The notes: generated by a model not told the origin, from the letters alone. 64,000 bases of DNA from Macrostomum hystrix (GCA_950097015.1 CATNEN010000007.1:5694001-5758000), one strand, 5' to 3'. Positions 1 to 12,289 are shown, counted from the stretch's first letter. Numbers and translations: made by a program.

Positions 1-302
1 AGGAAATCCCCTCGGGACATTTTCTGAGGCACACTACTAAGCTGCCTCTTCCCACGTTTTTACCACGAGAAGGATTTTTTCATTTGGGGATCCAGAATTG
101 ATCGCATATCCTCAGAGCAGAAAATTATTGTTCGACCCATTTTTTATTTATTAACTCGATGAGAGCTTCCATTTTTTCTTTCTACGAGAGTAGTTTTGTG
201 CTCAAATTTTTATTTAGCGATCCAAGCCTAGTAATACTCGTAAACTTGAAGCCTGATATGATTTGCCACATTGTTTAACTGCAGTAAGGAATTTCAAAGA
301 AA
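1..302. other. Unique sequence, presumed Ras intron
   Basis: No coding exon is recognisable here. In particular nothing resembles the Ras P-loop or switch regions, so the 5' Ras exons lie to the left of the window. It is probably part of the intron preceding the Ras exon. Confidence 0.4.
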
Positions 303-1320
303 TCTTCCTGTCTAACAGTGGAATCCTCCTGCCTAACAGTGGAATCCTCCTGCCTAACAGTGGAATCCTCCTGCCTAACAGTGGAATCCTCCTGCCTAAC
401 AGTGGAATCCTCCTGTCTAACAGTGGAATCCTCCTGTCTAACAGTGGAATCCTCCTGCCTAACAGTGGAATCCTCCTGCCTAACAGTGGAATCCTCCTGC
501 CTAACAGTGGAATCCTCCTGTCTAACAGTGGAATCCTCCTGTCTAACAGTGGAATCCTCCTGTCTAACAGTGGAATCCTCCTGTCTAACAGTGGAATCCT
601 CCTGTCTAACAGTGGAATCCTCCTGCCTAACAGTGGAATCCTCCTGCCTAACAGTGGAATCCTCCTGCCTAACAGTGGAATCCTCCTGTCTAACAGTGGA
701 ATCCTCCTGCCTAACAGTGGAATCCTCCTGCCTAACAGTGGAATCCTCCTGTCTAACAGTGGAATCCTCCTGTCTAACAGTGGAATCCTCCTGCCTAACA
801 GTGGAATCCTCCTGCCTAACAGTGGAATCCTCCTGCCTAACAGTGGAATCCTCCTGTCTAACAGTGGAATCCTCCTGCCTAACAGTGGAATCCTCCTGCC
901 TAACAGTGGAATCCTCCTGCCTAACAGTGGAATCCTCCTGTCTAACAGTGGAATCCTCCTGCCTAACAGTGGAATCCTCCTGCCTAACAGTGGAATCCTC
1001 CTGCCTAACAGTGGAATCCTCCTGTCTAACAGTGGAATCCTCCTGTCTAACAGTGGAATCCTCCTGTCTAACAGTGGAATCCTCCTGTCTAACAGTGGAA
1101 TCCTCCTGCCTAACAGTGGAATCCTCCTGCCTAACAGTGGAATCCTCCTGTCTAACAGTGGAATCCTCCTGTCTAACAGTGGAATCCTCCTGTCTAACAG
1201 TGGAATCCTCCTGTCTAACAGTGGAATCCTCCTGCCTAACAGTGGAATCCTCCTGTCTAACAGTGGAATCCTCCTGTCTAACAGTGGAATCCTCCTGTCT
1301 AACAGTGGAATCCTCCTGCC
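303..1320 (+). repeat. 21-bp minisatellite, about 48 copies
   Basis: The unit starts CTAACAGTGGAATCCTCCTG and repeats almost perfectly. The one common variant is C or T just before CTAAC, giving a two-letter barcode along the array with some higher-order 4-unit blocks near 790-1020. Because 21 is a multiple of three and the unit lacks stops in several frames, long artefactual open frames cross it on both strands. It ends about 18 bp before the Ras exon's splice acceptor, so it is intronic. Confidence 0.95.
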
Positions 1321-1339
1321 ACTCGGATGCCGCCCGCAG

Positions 1340-1742
1340 CGCCATGCGGGACCAGTACATGCGCACCGGCGAGGGCTTCCTCTGCGTCTTCGCCGTCAAC
1401 AGCGCCAAGTCATTCGCCGATGTTGCCCAATACCGCGATCAGATCGGTCGGGTCAAGGACGCCGACGAGGTTCCCATGGTGCTGGTTGGCAACAAGATCG
1501 ATCTCCACGGCCGGGCGGTGGAGCCGCAGGCGGCGCGGCAGCTGGCGGAGCAGCTTGGCGGCCTGCCCTACGTGGAAAGCAGCGCTAAGACGCGCCAAGG
1601 AGTTGAAGAGGCCTTCCATTCACTGGTGCGCGAGATTCGGGCTTATAAAGCACGCCAAGCAGATAGGAAGGGCGGTGGCGGCGGCGGCGGCGGCTTCAGC
1701 AACGGAAGAGGAAAGAAAAAGCCGGGGTGCTTCCTTATGTAA
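1340..1742 (+). CDS. ras: Ras small GTPase, last exon (3' partial gene)
   Basis: Encodes the C-terminal two thirds of a Ras GTPase, a membrane-anchored GTP switch acting upstream of RAF/MAPK signalling. An acceptor CCCGCAG ends at 1339 and the exon begins in phase 2 at the equivalent of human residue 65/66. Visible are [13 protein letters not shown] (after switch II), the base-specificity motif NKID, and SAK in ESSAKTRQG. The tail has a run of eight glycines, a KKK basic patch and the CAAX box CFLM, which by family rules predicts farnesylation; stop TAA at 1740-1742. The match to Ras is closer than to Rap ([14 protein letters not shown]). The P-loop and switch exons are not in the window. NKID replaces the usual NKCD. 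A frame open through the upstream minisatellite is not coding. Confidence 0.88.
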
Positions 1743-2326
1743 CAAAGTCGTTTGTGTTTCCTACTCGAATGAGTTTAGACCATAGACAAAATGCCACGTT
1801 GTTTCGAGTTCGTAGAAATCTCGTCGCTTTTGAAGAAGCAACTTGAAGTTTTGTTGTCCAAGGTTGTCTATATTTCCATTAAAACATTGTAGTCAGCTTT
1901 AATTCTTTAACTGGTACGACATTTTTACATCACATCGTGCTACTCATAGTCCCCCTGCTAAGTAGCATACTGTGAGCATATATATCTATTTCTTATTCAA
2001 CACCGTTGTGCTACTAACTCAGCTATTGACAGCCACTGACAGCATCATCAATGCAGATTTCTATCAGTTTTTATTGAAAGCAATTTATTTTCTAAAGCAA
2101 CTTTAAATATTCCTACACATAGGTATATCAATACAATTTCTTAACTGCAATGATGCATTTTTTAATCGAAAACAGCTTCTATTTGCACAAATTTTGTCGG
2201 ACCGGAGCTTGGGAGAACCATAGTGTCATGACTTGATACTTTTGTTGATTTTTTAACCGGTAGAAATTTATAAAATATAAAGCATATGAACCACATGACA
2301 TAAAACGATTATGTACTTTTCAATCG
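1743..2326. other. Ras 3' UTR and intergenic sequence
   Basis: A polyadenylation-type hexamer ATTAAA lies at 1878-1883 on the plus strand, about 135 bp after the Ras stop. The rest is AT-rich with no supported gene. Confidence 0.45.
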
Positions 2327-2534
<208 letters not shown>

Positions 2535-3019
2535 CAGCATGTACTTATGCTTCACAGTATCCATTCGAAGAAAGCAGCACGGAAGGGCGAATTGGGATCA
2601 AGCCATTCTGGGGCGCCAGATTTCTGTTACAGAAATCTTCAATTGCATGATCCCAGAGCACTGACATGGAAAGGGAGAGCTCGACGGTTTTTCCCATCGC
2701 CACGCGAAGCCCAGAATCGGGGGCAGGGCCGGGCCTATGATGACAGAGTGAAGACACGGCCTGTAATGAGAGAAAATGGAGAGTCCGCGACACGATGCGG
2801 ACGAGCATCGCCGATTGATTGACCAGCGATTCGGAGGTCAAGAAGAGGTGAAAGCCAATGGGAGATTAAAAAAGCGAATTACTGGGATGAGAAAACTTTT
2901 GAGGTGGTATATTGAGAGATCAAGAAAAAAGCAATAAACATAAATCACTAAAGCATATTTTTCAAATATGCTTTGAAAATTGCTTTGAAATTTTTTAAAC
3001 TGTAGATGCAGTTTAATAA
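2535..3019. other. Unique sequence without supported gene
   Basis: Several short frames on both strands but none with a recognisable domain or splice context. Confidence 0.3.
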
Positions 3020-3213
3020 AAATAATAACAATTGATTGCACCTGCTTCAATTGGGCCAGATGTGCAGCCGACAGCTCAGCCGCAGCTATTGCCCGTCGCA
3101 TCTGAAGGCTGTCTTGCCAAAGGACACAAATTGTTCCAGTGGAGTCGGGAATCGAACCCCCGACCTTCAAGTCATGAGTCCGACCCTCTAACCACAAAGC
3201 TACAACCTCCAAG
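3020..3213 (-). mobile_element. tRNA-derived SINE, internally deleted copy
   Basis: On the minus strand the head reads GGAGGTTGTAGCTTTGTGG and carries a B-box-like GGGTTCGATTCCC, as in tRNA-derived Pol III promoters. The 3' part (AATAGCTGCGGCTG, then CTGTCGGCTGCACATCTGG) matches the copy at 57033-57350. About 125 bp of the central body present in that copy is missing here. The 31-bp array begins at its 5' end. Confidence 0.8.
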
Positions 3214-4712
3214 ATACAGTTAAGAAGGTTATTTACAGGTGTAGATGCAGTTAAGAAGGTTATTTACAGGTGTAGATGCAGTTAAGAAGGTTATTTACAG
3301 GTGTAGATGCAGTTAGGAAGGCTATTTACAGGTGTAGATGCAGTTAGGAAGGTTATTTACAGGTGTAGATGCAGTTAGGAAGGCTATTTACAGGTGTAGA
3401 TGCAGTTAGGAAGGTTATTTACAGGTGTAGATGCAGTTAAGAAGGTTATTTACAGGTGTAGATGCAGTTAGGAAGGCAATTTACAGGTGTAGATGCAGTT
3501 AAGAAGGTTATTTACAGGTGTAGATGCAGTTAAGAAGGTTATTTACAGGTGTAGATGCAGTTAAGAAGGTTATTTACAGGTGTAGATGCAGTTAAGAAGG
3601 TTATTTACAGGTGTAGATGCAGTTAGGAAGGCTATTTACAGGTGTAGATGCAGTTAGGAAGGCTATTTACAGGTGTAGATGCAGTTAGGAAGGCTATTTA
3701 CAGGTGTAGATGCAGTTAGGAAGGCTATTTACAGGTGTAGATGCAGTTAGGAAGGCAATTTACAGGTGTAGATGCAGTTAGGAAGGCAATTTACAGGTGT
3801 AGATGCAGTTAGGAAGGCTATTTACAGGTGTAGATGCAGTTAGGAAGGCAATTTACAGGTGTAGATGCAGTTAGGAAGGCAATTTACAGGTGTAGATGCA
3901 GTTAGGAAGGCAATTTACAGGTGTAGATGCAGTTAGGAAGGCTATTTACAGGTGTAGATGCAGTTAGGAAGGCTATTTACAGGTGTAGATGCAGTTAGGA
4001 AGGCTATTTACAGGTGTAGATGCAGTTAGGAAGGCAATTTACAGGTGTAGATGCAGTTAGGAAGGCAATTTACAGGTGTAGATGCAGTTAGGAAGGCAAT
4101 TTACAGGTGTAGATGCAGTTAGGAAGGCAATTTACAGGTGTAGATGCAGTTAGGAAGGCAATTTACAGGTGTAGATGCAGTTAGGAAGGCAATTTACAGG
4201 TGTAGATGCAGTTAGGAAGGCAATTTACAGGTGTAGATGCAGTTAGGAAGGCAATTTACAGGTGTAGATGCAGTTAGGAAGGCAATTTACAGGTGTAGAT
4301 GCAGTTAGGAAGGCAATTTACAGGTGTAGATGCAGTTAGGAAGGCAATTTACAGGTGTAGATGCAGTTAGGAAGGCAATTTACAGGTGTAGATGCAGTTA
4401 GGAAGGCAATTTACAGGTGTAGATGCAGTTAGGAAGGCTATTTACAGGTGTAGATGCAGTTAGGAAGGCTATTTACAGGTGTAGATGCAGTTAGGAAGAC
4501 TATTTACAGGTGTAGATGCAGTTAGGAAGGCTATTTACAGGTGTAGATACAGTTAGGAAGGCTATTTACAGGTGTAGATGCAGTTAGGAAGGCTATTTAC
4601 AGGTGTAGATGCAGTTAGGAAGGCTATTTACAGGTGTAGATGCAGTTAGGAAGGCAATTTACAGGTGTAGATGCAGTTAGGAAGGCTATTTACAGGTGTA
4701 GATGCAGTTCAA
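3214..4712 (+). repeat. 31-bp minisatellite, about 48 copies
   Basis: Unit contains GGTGTAGATGCAGTTAGGAA followed by GGCAATTTACA or GGCTATTTACA; early copies read AAGAAGGTTATTTACA. Variants are clustered in blocks, indicating local unit duplication. The array starts directly at the SINE's tRNA-derived head. Confidence 0.95.
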
Positions 4713-6309
4713 AAGGTTATTCAGCAGAAATTTGCTTTTTTGAATGAGGGAAATGTGGTTTAGAATTTAGATCACCATCAAGAGCGCAATCAATCCGTGG
4801 CAGAAAATATTCTGAAAATCAACAGCTAAATATCTAAATGTCAGGCTGAAAATAGCAGTCATACAGGTGGTGTCACAAAACTTATTTTGCTTTATTTCTG
4901 CATGGTAGGTCTCAGGGTGCTGAAGCTGTCGCATCCCGGATGACAGTATGTGTCTTGCGATCATGGCCTTATCGAAAACCAGCCGAAACAGATATTTTAT
5001 CTTTATCTATTTTATATTTTTATCCTTTTTACTCACCTTTCTAAATCGGCGACTTACGCATTTGAGGAAGTAGGCTGGATGCAGATTTCCCATTAGGGAC
5101 GGAGGCGCCTCGCAAGTACGCAAGTCGGCTTCGCGGCTGATGCAAAACAATCTATTTTTAGCTCTTCTAACGGGCTCTGATCCAAGGCCTCTGATTGGCT
5201 GTAGTGGGCTTCTCCAGCTTAGGCACTACAGAATAGCACTGGGGACACGCACTTGGCAGCTAACCTGGATTTCAATTCTGCTCCAAACGATGGACGCTAG
5301 ATTTATCGCTCACTGTCAGTCTCTTGAACGATTCCTGAATACCAGAAACTAAAGCGAAATATTACTGGGAAAACTAATTCTGATCTTTAACAAACAAAAA
5401 TCGATATTCGGTATATATTTAAACACTAATTTTTTTACATCTAAAAAGTAGTTTTGACACGAAAAGCAAAGCCAAAAAGGTTGGGTTGCACCATTGCAAA
5501 GGAATTTCAGAACACCCGGACTCTCCTCAGATGAAAACTGTCAGGGCTCGAAATACCAATGAAATCAATCGATAACTCCGATTGATTTTTAGGCTAAAAA
5601 CGTTTTTTCTGCAAAAAATGGCTTTTGAATTCGCGCCAAATTCGCCGCTTTAGACGAGCGTAGAATTTGCAGGTATTGTATCTATCCTAGCCATGCTCGT
5701 AAACTCAATAATGAAATATCGAGGAGATGCAGAGGATGTACGTTTATATTAACGACCGTTGGCACACGGCTGGTCAGCGGCTCTCTGGAATGCTTTCTGC
5801 TTATTGGAGTGGAAAATCGACTCACATCCTCACAATTGCCTTGAATGCCGTATCGATGCCGATTTCTTGGTCATTGGAAAAGTAAGAAAAAATCCATAGA
5901 GCTTTTTGGCAAGCAATTTGACAACTGTCTATGGGACAAAAGGGTTTAGACTGTAGGGAATAGAAGCTGCGCGAAGGTACCTGCAAGATTAGGCTATGCT
6001 CAATTAGCTCACACAACAACGGGACGAAAATGCACACAGACAGTTAACGCTCTGCTTCGGGGTTAAGAAATTTGTAAACATTTGTTCTGGATTGCAGGAG
6101 CGTATACAACACCGTCGATAAATTCAATGCAGACAGAAACGGTAAAACAACAATTAAGCAAAATAGCACAAATACACAGGACGTAATTCACACGCTTGCA
6201 GCGAGAATAGCAAATCAATGTGAGTTTTTGTAAATTGGTCACCGAAATCAAGTGTAGAAACTTAGTTAATCTGCCGGTAAATCTATCAACTTGATCAGCT
6301 ATCATCTAA
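4713..6309. other. Long unique stretch, no gene supported
   Basis: No frame shows a known domain or convincing codon bias. Around 5040-5330 there is a locally more GC-rich patch, but I cannot assign a gene. Confidence 0.3.
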
Positions 6310-6691
6310 TCAGCTAGATCTATAAATTAGGTCAATCTATAAATTAGGTCATTCTATCAATTAGGTCATTCTATCAATTAGGTCATTCTATAAATTAGAC
6401 CAATCTATAAATTAGGTCATTCAATCAATTTGGTAAATCTATCAATTAGGTCATTCTATCAATTAGGTCATTCTATCAATTAGGTCATTCTATCAATTAG
6501 GTCATTCTATCAATTAGGTCATTCTATCAATTAGGTCATTCTATAAATTAGACCAATCTATAAATTAGGTCATTCAATCAATTTGGTCAATCTATAAATT
6601 AGGTCATTCTATTAATTTGGTCATTCTATCAATTAGGTCATTCTATTAATTTGGTCATTCTATCAATTTGGTCAATCTATAAATTAGGTCA
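6310..6691 (+). repeat. 17-bp minisatellite, about 22 copies
   Basis: Unit AATTAGGTCATTCTATC, with variants ATAAATTAGACCAATCT. It ends about 15 bp beyond the EGR stop codon (6707-6709 on the minus strand), so it lies in or immediately after that gene's 3' UTR. Confidence 0.93.
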
Positions 6692-6706
6692 TTCCACCAG
6701 GCCGGC

Positions 6707-7269
6707 CTATTTCTCGTGCACCCTGGCGTGCCGCTTGCGCTCGTCGGAGCGAGCGAATCGCCGGCCGCAGCGCTCGCAGACGAACGGCCGTTCGCCACTG
6801 TGCGTCCGCCGGTGCGTCGCCAGATGGTCGCTTCGGCTGAAGGCGCGGCCGCACACAGGGCAGCAGAACGGTCTCTGGCCGGTGTGAATGCGGCCGTGAC
6901 GGGCCAGCTCATCCGACCTGGAGAACCGTCGGCCGCAGCCGGGCACCTCGCAGACGTGCGGCCGCTCGTGCTGCGGCGTGCGGCCGGTCCGCTGCCGACC
7001 CTGCGACTGCCTCAGCGGCTGCGGCTGCGCGTGTTGCTGTTGGTGCCGGTGCTGGTGCTGATGCTGGTGCTGATGGTGCTGATGTGCTTGCTGGGGCGGA
7101 TTGGATGCGTCAAAGGCAGCCAGGACCACTGCTGCGGAGCTACTCCTGATGGGTGCGAAAGCAAGCAAACATGTCATCGTGTAAAAGGTTCGGCTTCGGA
7201 AAACCCCCTGAGACTCTTACCTGGGCTCTTCCTGCGCCGGGCGCCGCCTGCTACGCAAGTCCAGCGCCA

Positions 7270-7340
<71 letters not shown>

Positions 7341-9323
7341 AGCCGCCCAGAGTGAAACGCCTCCTTGACATCTCTCTCGTTGCAAATGTCTCCACCGTAG
7401 GCTGTAGCCCCCCCGCAGGTGGCTTCAGCGGCTGCCGCAGCCGCCTGGACGTCGATGGCGATGAGCTCGGCGGCTTCGTCCAACACCTGGCGCTCGATGC
7501 CCGACAGTTCCAGCACGTCGAAGGGGCTCAGCGGATCGAAGCGGTCCGTTGATTCCGGTTTTGTTGACAACAACAAGTGCTGCTGCTGATTATGGAGGTA
7601 GTGTGTGTGATGCTGGAAGTGCTGCTGTTGAGGCTGCAGGTACTGGTGAGGCTGCAGGTGCTGGTGATGATGCAGGTGCTGGTGATGATGCAGTAGCAAG
7701 CCTGGTGACCCCAGGTCCAGCGGCTGGAGGCTGCACAGTTCACCTGAAAGCGGAATTGTTGTCAAGACAAAAGCCTCCAGAGCAGGAGTTCCATTTTTCA
7801 TCAGTTAATTTTCCCCTTCGTGTTATTGCATTTTAGCATTCTAAGGAGCCTAAAAATCCCATAGTTCTGGGGTACGTATTGCACAAATCACAACTCGCAT
7901 CATATTAATAATATTTGTTGGAGGCCTGTGGGCACTTGCACACCGCTTTGCGAGCACACTCGCGCACAGATACCGTACACGGGCACACACTCACACAGCG
8001 GTGTACATCTGTCCTGACTTTCTCATCGTCAAGCAGTGTACACTCGCTCTGCCTTGGAGGTCGGCCCTCAAAATCGCACGGCCAGCCCCACCCGTAAGAT
8101 GAGCACAGCAAAAGTAGCGAAATTACGCGTTACTAAAAATCCTCAAAATCAAAACTGAAAACAGGAGGAACAAACGGAGAGATGGTAGCGGAAATTGACA
8201 GCCGAAAAGCATCAAGCAGTTGAAAGTAGCAGTTGACTTCCAAACTATTCCTGACTCAAAGGGTTCCAAAACATCAGAGGCGTCCTCGGAATTTGGCGAG
8301 TGACTTTCTTCGAGCAGCAAAATCGGGCGCAAAGTCTGGGCAGTCAGTCGGGGGGGGCTGCAAAAGTAGCAGTGTGGGCGGGAGCGGAGCGGGGCGGGCG
8401 GCGGGGTAAGTGACGGAATGAGCTTTAGCCGATTAAATGACGGAGAGCGAGAGGGAGCCCGGAACAACCGTGCTCAGCCGCCTACGCAATGCATTCAGTT
8501 AGTCTGCGGTCACCGCTACTGACTCTGGTACTTTCAATGCTTAACCAGAGTACTCTTATATTTATTCGACTGCGGCTCATCGTGCGGACGGAAGCCAATC
8601 GCATTTTTATTACGCCTGTAGATGTGCAGCAGAAAAATGCTAATTTATCAGTAGATAAACCTACAATCACTCTCTGCTGTCACCCTCTCTCACTCTCTAC
8701 TCTCTACTCTCACTCTCTACTCTCACTCTCTACTCTCACTCTCTACTCTCACACTCTACTCTCACTCTCTACTCTCACTCTCTACTCTCACTCTCTATTC
8801 TCACTCTCTACCGTTTGCCGTTTCCCCCCTTTGCCGTCTCCCTCAATTGCTTCTGTCTTGGTAAAGTTTTTTTGTTGAATCGAAGCATTCTCAAGAAGGC
8901 ATTCTCACCGGCACCTCCCTCCAGCTGCATCTCCATCTTAGCGCAGACACGAGATGACGGCCCGGCGATGGAGGAAGCTGCGGCTGCGGCTGCGGCCTCC
9001 TCCTCTTGCCGTAGCTGCCTGGCTAGCTCCAGTAGGCACGACTCGCCAGCCGCCTCCTCCTCCGCTGGCGGCAGCGGCGGCGTCAGCAAGCCGGAGCTGG
9101 TCTGAGTAACAGCAGCAGCAGCATTCGTCGATGACGTCGAAAACATTGACGCCGAAGCCGAAACCGACGTCGATGACGTCACTATCGCCGCCGCGCCCGA
9201 AGCCTCCTCGAAGTTGTGCAGCAGCTGCGGCGAGCTCAGGGTGAGAACAGTCTCATCTAGTGACTGGTGGGTGAGTAGGTCCAGCTGCTGCTTGGTGAGC
9301 TCGCCCCATTCGTCATCTTCCAT
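6707..9323 (-). CDS. egr: EGR/Krox-type C2H2 zinc-finger transcription factor, complete
   Basis: Immediate-early type nuclear factor binding GC-rich DNA. Exons on the minus strand: 9323-8909, 7743-7221, 7145-6707; donors GTGAGA and GTAAGA, acceptors TTTCAG and ATCAG, all phases consistent, giving 458 aa. The first in-frame ATG gives [10 protein letters not shown]. Exon 2 has His/Gln-rich runs, then an acidic segment ([13 protein letters not shown]) and about 23 Gln from CAG repeats. Exon 3 holds three C2H2 fingers (about residues 378-456). Their helices RSDELAR, RSDHLAT and RSDERKR match Zif268/EGR1 at the base-contacting positions -1, 3 and 6, so the expected site is GCGTGGGCG. The protein stops just after finger 3, so there is no long C-terminal tail. 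Intron 1 is 1165 bp and carries a CT-rich repeat; intron 2 is 75 bp. Confidence 0.92.
7271..7340 (-). repeat. CAG trinucleotide run encoding polyglutamine
   Basis: About 23 CTG triplets on the plus strand, read as CAG (Gln) in EGR exon 2. A length-polymorphic coding microsatellite is likely. Confidence 0.95.
8372..8380 (+). promoter_or_regulatory. Near-consensus EGR binding site in EGR intron 1
   Basis: GTGTGGGCG differs at one base from GCGTGGGCG, the site expected for the fingers encoded here. It sits in a GC-rich patch (about 8340-8405). This is a motif match only; autoregulation is inference. Confidence 0.25.
8690..8815 (+). repeat. 13-bp CT-rich repeat in EGR intron 1
   Basis: Unit CTCTACTCTCACT, about 9 imperfect copies, lying within the first EGR intron. 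Confidence 0.85.
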
Positions 9324-10194
9324 TCGTGCTAGTCCGGGCACCCCGAGTGCAGCTGCTTTCGTACCGAATGAGACTCTGCTTCTGTTATCTTCTCAGGCAC
9401 GATCGTCACGCTTTAAGAACTTTCCTTGCGAATCTCCTTTACGCCGATTAGAAAGTGAAGAGCGAGTGGCAGAGCCAGCTGCGAGGTGGAGGACTTTTAT
9501 GAATGACCAAACTGCACTGCCAAATTTGGCTGCTCCGGGGGGTTGGCGCCCGCCCCACCCCTTCCCTCCTCACCCTCCCCCCTCCGACCTCCCTTACCAG
9601 TCTGCCCCGTGCACCCTCCCTCGCCTTTGCACTCTTGAGACTCGGGGCGGTTGGGAACGCCATTCGCGCCTGAGTCTCCTTAACCAATGAATTCTCCCTA
9701 AGCGAGCCTTCCTATTAATAGCGACTTGATGCCCTCTGCCCTCACCAAGGATAACCAGCGCCCAGCTTCCCCTGGGGAAAACCTCCCATTGGCTTTCCCT
9801 CATCTTGCCGCCGATATTTTCGTCAGCAAATCCTCCACTGCTCAGAGACAATTTTGATTGGCGTAGGCTCAGCTATGAGCAGATTTGGGAGAATCGGCGT
9901 GGCAGTGGAGGCAGCGCGCGTCAAATCACGGTCGGTTTGGGGAGTCCTCAAATTAAAAATATGACAGCCCGCTAAAGTGCTGAGCGAGTGAGAGCTGGTT
10001 GGGTAAGGCGGGCCAAAGTAGGAATTTGTACCGCGTGGGTGGCTGAAACATTAAGTATTATCATAAATGGGATTTATTCAAATGCTTTCAAAAGCACCTT
10101 TAACTGAGATTACTTAAATAAAGCGAATGCAACAATAAGAACATGTTCGCCTTCCTTATGTGCGTTTCCTTATGGGAGAAATCTCAGTCAAGTC
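9324..10194. other. EGR upstream/promoter region
   Basis: Sequence 5' of the EGR start. It contains C-rich patches around 9540-9630. No perfect serum response element was found and I cannot place a transcription start. No coding region is supported. Confidence 0.35.
10033..10041 (+). promoter_or_regulatory. Near-consensus EGR site upstream of EGR
   Basis: GCGTGGGTG, one base off the canonical site, about 710 bp upstream of the EGR start codon. Motif match only. Confidence 0.2.
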
Positions 10195-10214
10195 TCCCAC
10201 CTCATTCGTCTCAG

Positions 10215-11383
10215 TGTCACACCACACTAGTCTCAGTGTCACACCTCACTCAGTCCAATGTCACACCTCACTCAGTCCAATCTCACACCTCACTCAGTCC
10301 AGTCTCACACCTCACTCAGTCCAATCTCACACCTCACTCAGTCCAATCTCACACCTCACTCAGTCCAGTCTCACTCCTCACTCAGTCCAGTCTCACTCCT
10401 CACTCAGTCCAGTCTCACTCCTCACTCAGTCCAATCTCACACCTCACTCAGTCCAATCTCACACCTCACTCAGTCCAGTCTCACAGCTCACTCAGTCCAG
10501 TCTCACACCTCACTCAGTCCAGTCTCACTCCTCACTCAGTCCAGTCTCACACCTCACTCAGTCCAGTCTCACTCCTCACTCAGTCCAGTCTCACTCCTCA
10601 CTCAGTCCAGTCTCACACCTCACTCAGTCCAGTCTCACTCCTCACTCAGTCCAGTCTCACACCTCACTCAGTCCAGTCTCATTCCTCACTCAGTCCAGTC
10701 TCACACCTCACTCAGTCCAGTCTCACTCCTCACTCAGTCCAGTCTCACTCCTCACTCAGTCCAATCTCACACCTCACTCAGTCCAATCTCACACCTCACT
10801 CAGTCCAGTCTCACAGCTCACTCAGTCCAGTCTCACACCTCACTCAGTCCAGTCTCACACCTCACTCAGTCCAGTCTCACTCCTCACTCAGTCCAGTCTC
10901 ACACCTCACTCAGTCCAGTCTCACTCCTCACTCAGTCCAGTCTCACTCCTCACTCAGTCCAGTCTCACACCTCACTCAGTCCAGTCTCACTCCTCACTCA
11001 GTCCAGTCTCACACCTCACTCAGTCCAGTCTCATTCCTCACTCAGTCCAGTCTCACACCTCACTCAGTCCAGTCTCACTCCTCAGTCCAGTCTCACTCCT
11101 CACTCAGTCCAGTCTCATTCCTCACTCAGTCCAGTCTCATTCCTCACTCAGTCCAGTCTCACACCTCACTCAGTCCAGTCTCACTCCTCACTCAGTCCAG
11201 TCTCACTCCTCACTCAGTCCAGTCTCACTCCTCACTCAGTCCAGTCTCACTCCTCACTCAGTCCAGTCTCACTCCTCACTCAGTCCAGTCTCACTCCTCA
11301 CTCAGTCCAGTCTCACTCCTCACTCAGTCCAGTCTCACTCCTCACTCAGTCCAGTCTCACTCCTCACTCAGTCCAGTCTCCAA
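10215..11383 (+). repeat. 22-bp minisatellite, about 53 copies
   Basis: Unit CAGTCCAGTCTCACACCTCA plus CT, with CACACC/CACTCC and CCAGT/CCAAT variants. A short unit near 11083 lacks part of the sequence. Three plus-strand frames stay open through it for over 400 codons because three units restore the frame; they are not genes. Confidence 0.95.
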
Positions 11384-12289
11384 TCTGCACTGCTCCTCAA
11401 AATCTGTCTTTGCCCCTCCTCCCCTCTTACGTTCTCCCCTTCCGCCCAGCGACCCGGCCTCTCCAGTTTCAGTTGATTTCGGCCTCATCAATCGTTTGCC
11501 CTTGAGTCCTCAGTCGAAAGTGCGAATTTGCTTACGCACAAAAAATCACAAATTTAATTCAAGAGAAACAGGAACAGGTGAGAATGACCTCAGGTAGAGA
11601 AAGGGGTTAACAGAGTGTCCCATTACACCTTGGCCTGAGCATCCACTACCGCTGTGAGATCGGGTGCTCAGTTCAGCATCAATGAGATTTTTTCTCCTTC
11701 TTTAGCTAATTAATTTTCACAGCCTTTTGACAATCGAATGCAGTTGCTGACGCAAGTTGTTAAACTGGTCTAGAATTTCTTGAAACAGCGACGATTTACT
11801 TTGAGATGCTTCTTCTTTTCGTTGTTAGAGAACGCATGCCCTGAAAGCATGCTTAATACCAGATAAGCCATTGATTGTTTTTTCCGGATTCGATTCTGCG
11901 CACTCTCAGAAATTGTTGGGCGACGTCACCCCTGTTACTTATCCCGAGGTGAACTTTTAATCACTTTAAGCACCTTTACGCAACTCACGAGATGAACTAA
12001 TAAGACTAGAAGTGTCTTGATGTGCTGACGGCATCGCTCGAGCATTTGCTCAATTCGGAAATTGCTCTGTGACAAATTACGGGTTCAAAGTAGGGACGAT
12101 TTTAAATTACTTTTCATTAATTTGTATTTACCTGATTAATTTAGGATCAGTTCCTCGTCAGCAAAAGCGAGTAGCATGCCTACACATCCATTTAAAGGGG
12201 TTGCAGATTTTCGATGAAGCACGTCAGTCATTCGTTTATTAAAATCACGTGACGCATGAGTCGAGCACTTTTTGCATAAATCTCTAACA
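11384..12289. other. Unique sequence between arrays
   Basis: No supported coding region, RNA gene or mobile element recognised. Confidence 0.3.

Noticed and set aside
275-1408. Minus-strand repetitive protein (VRQEDST repeats)
   Set aside because: Shadow of the same 21-bp array; includes antisense of the Ras exon.
263-1588. Long plus-strand frames with heptapeptide repeats
   Set aside because: They arise because the repeat unit is 21 bp; frames on both strands are equally open and none has a conserved domain except where it runs into the Ras exon.
3140-3213. Functional tRNA gene
   Set aside because: The tRNA-like head is followed by a shared SINE body and has related copies elsewhere; cloverleaf pairing looks degraded.
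10143-11597. Three overlapping frames of over 400 codons
   Set aside because: All three are open through a 22-bp minisatellite, as expected for three-unit frame restoration; no start, domain or splice context.
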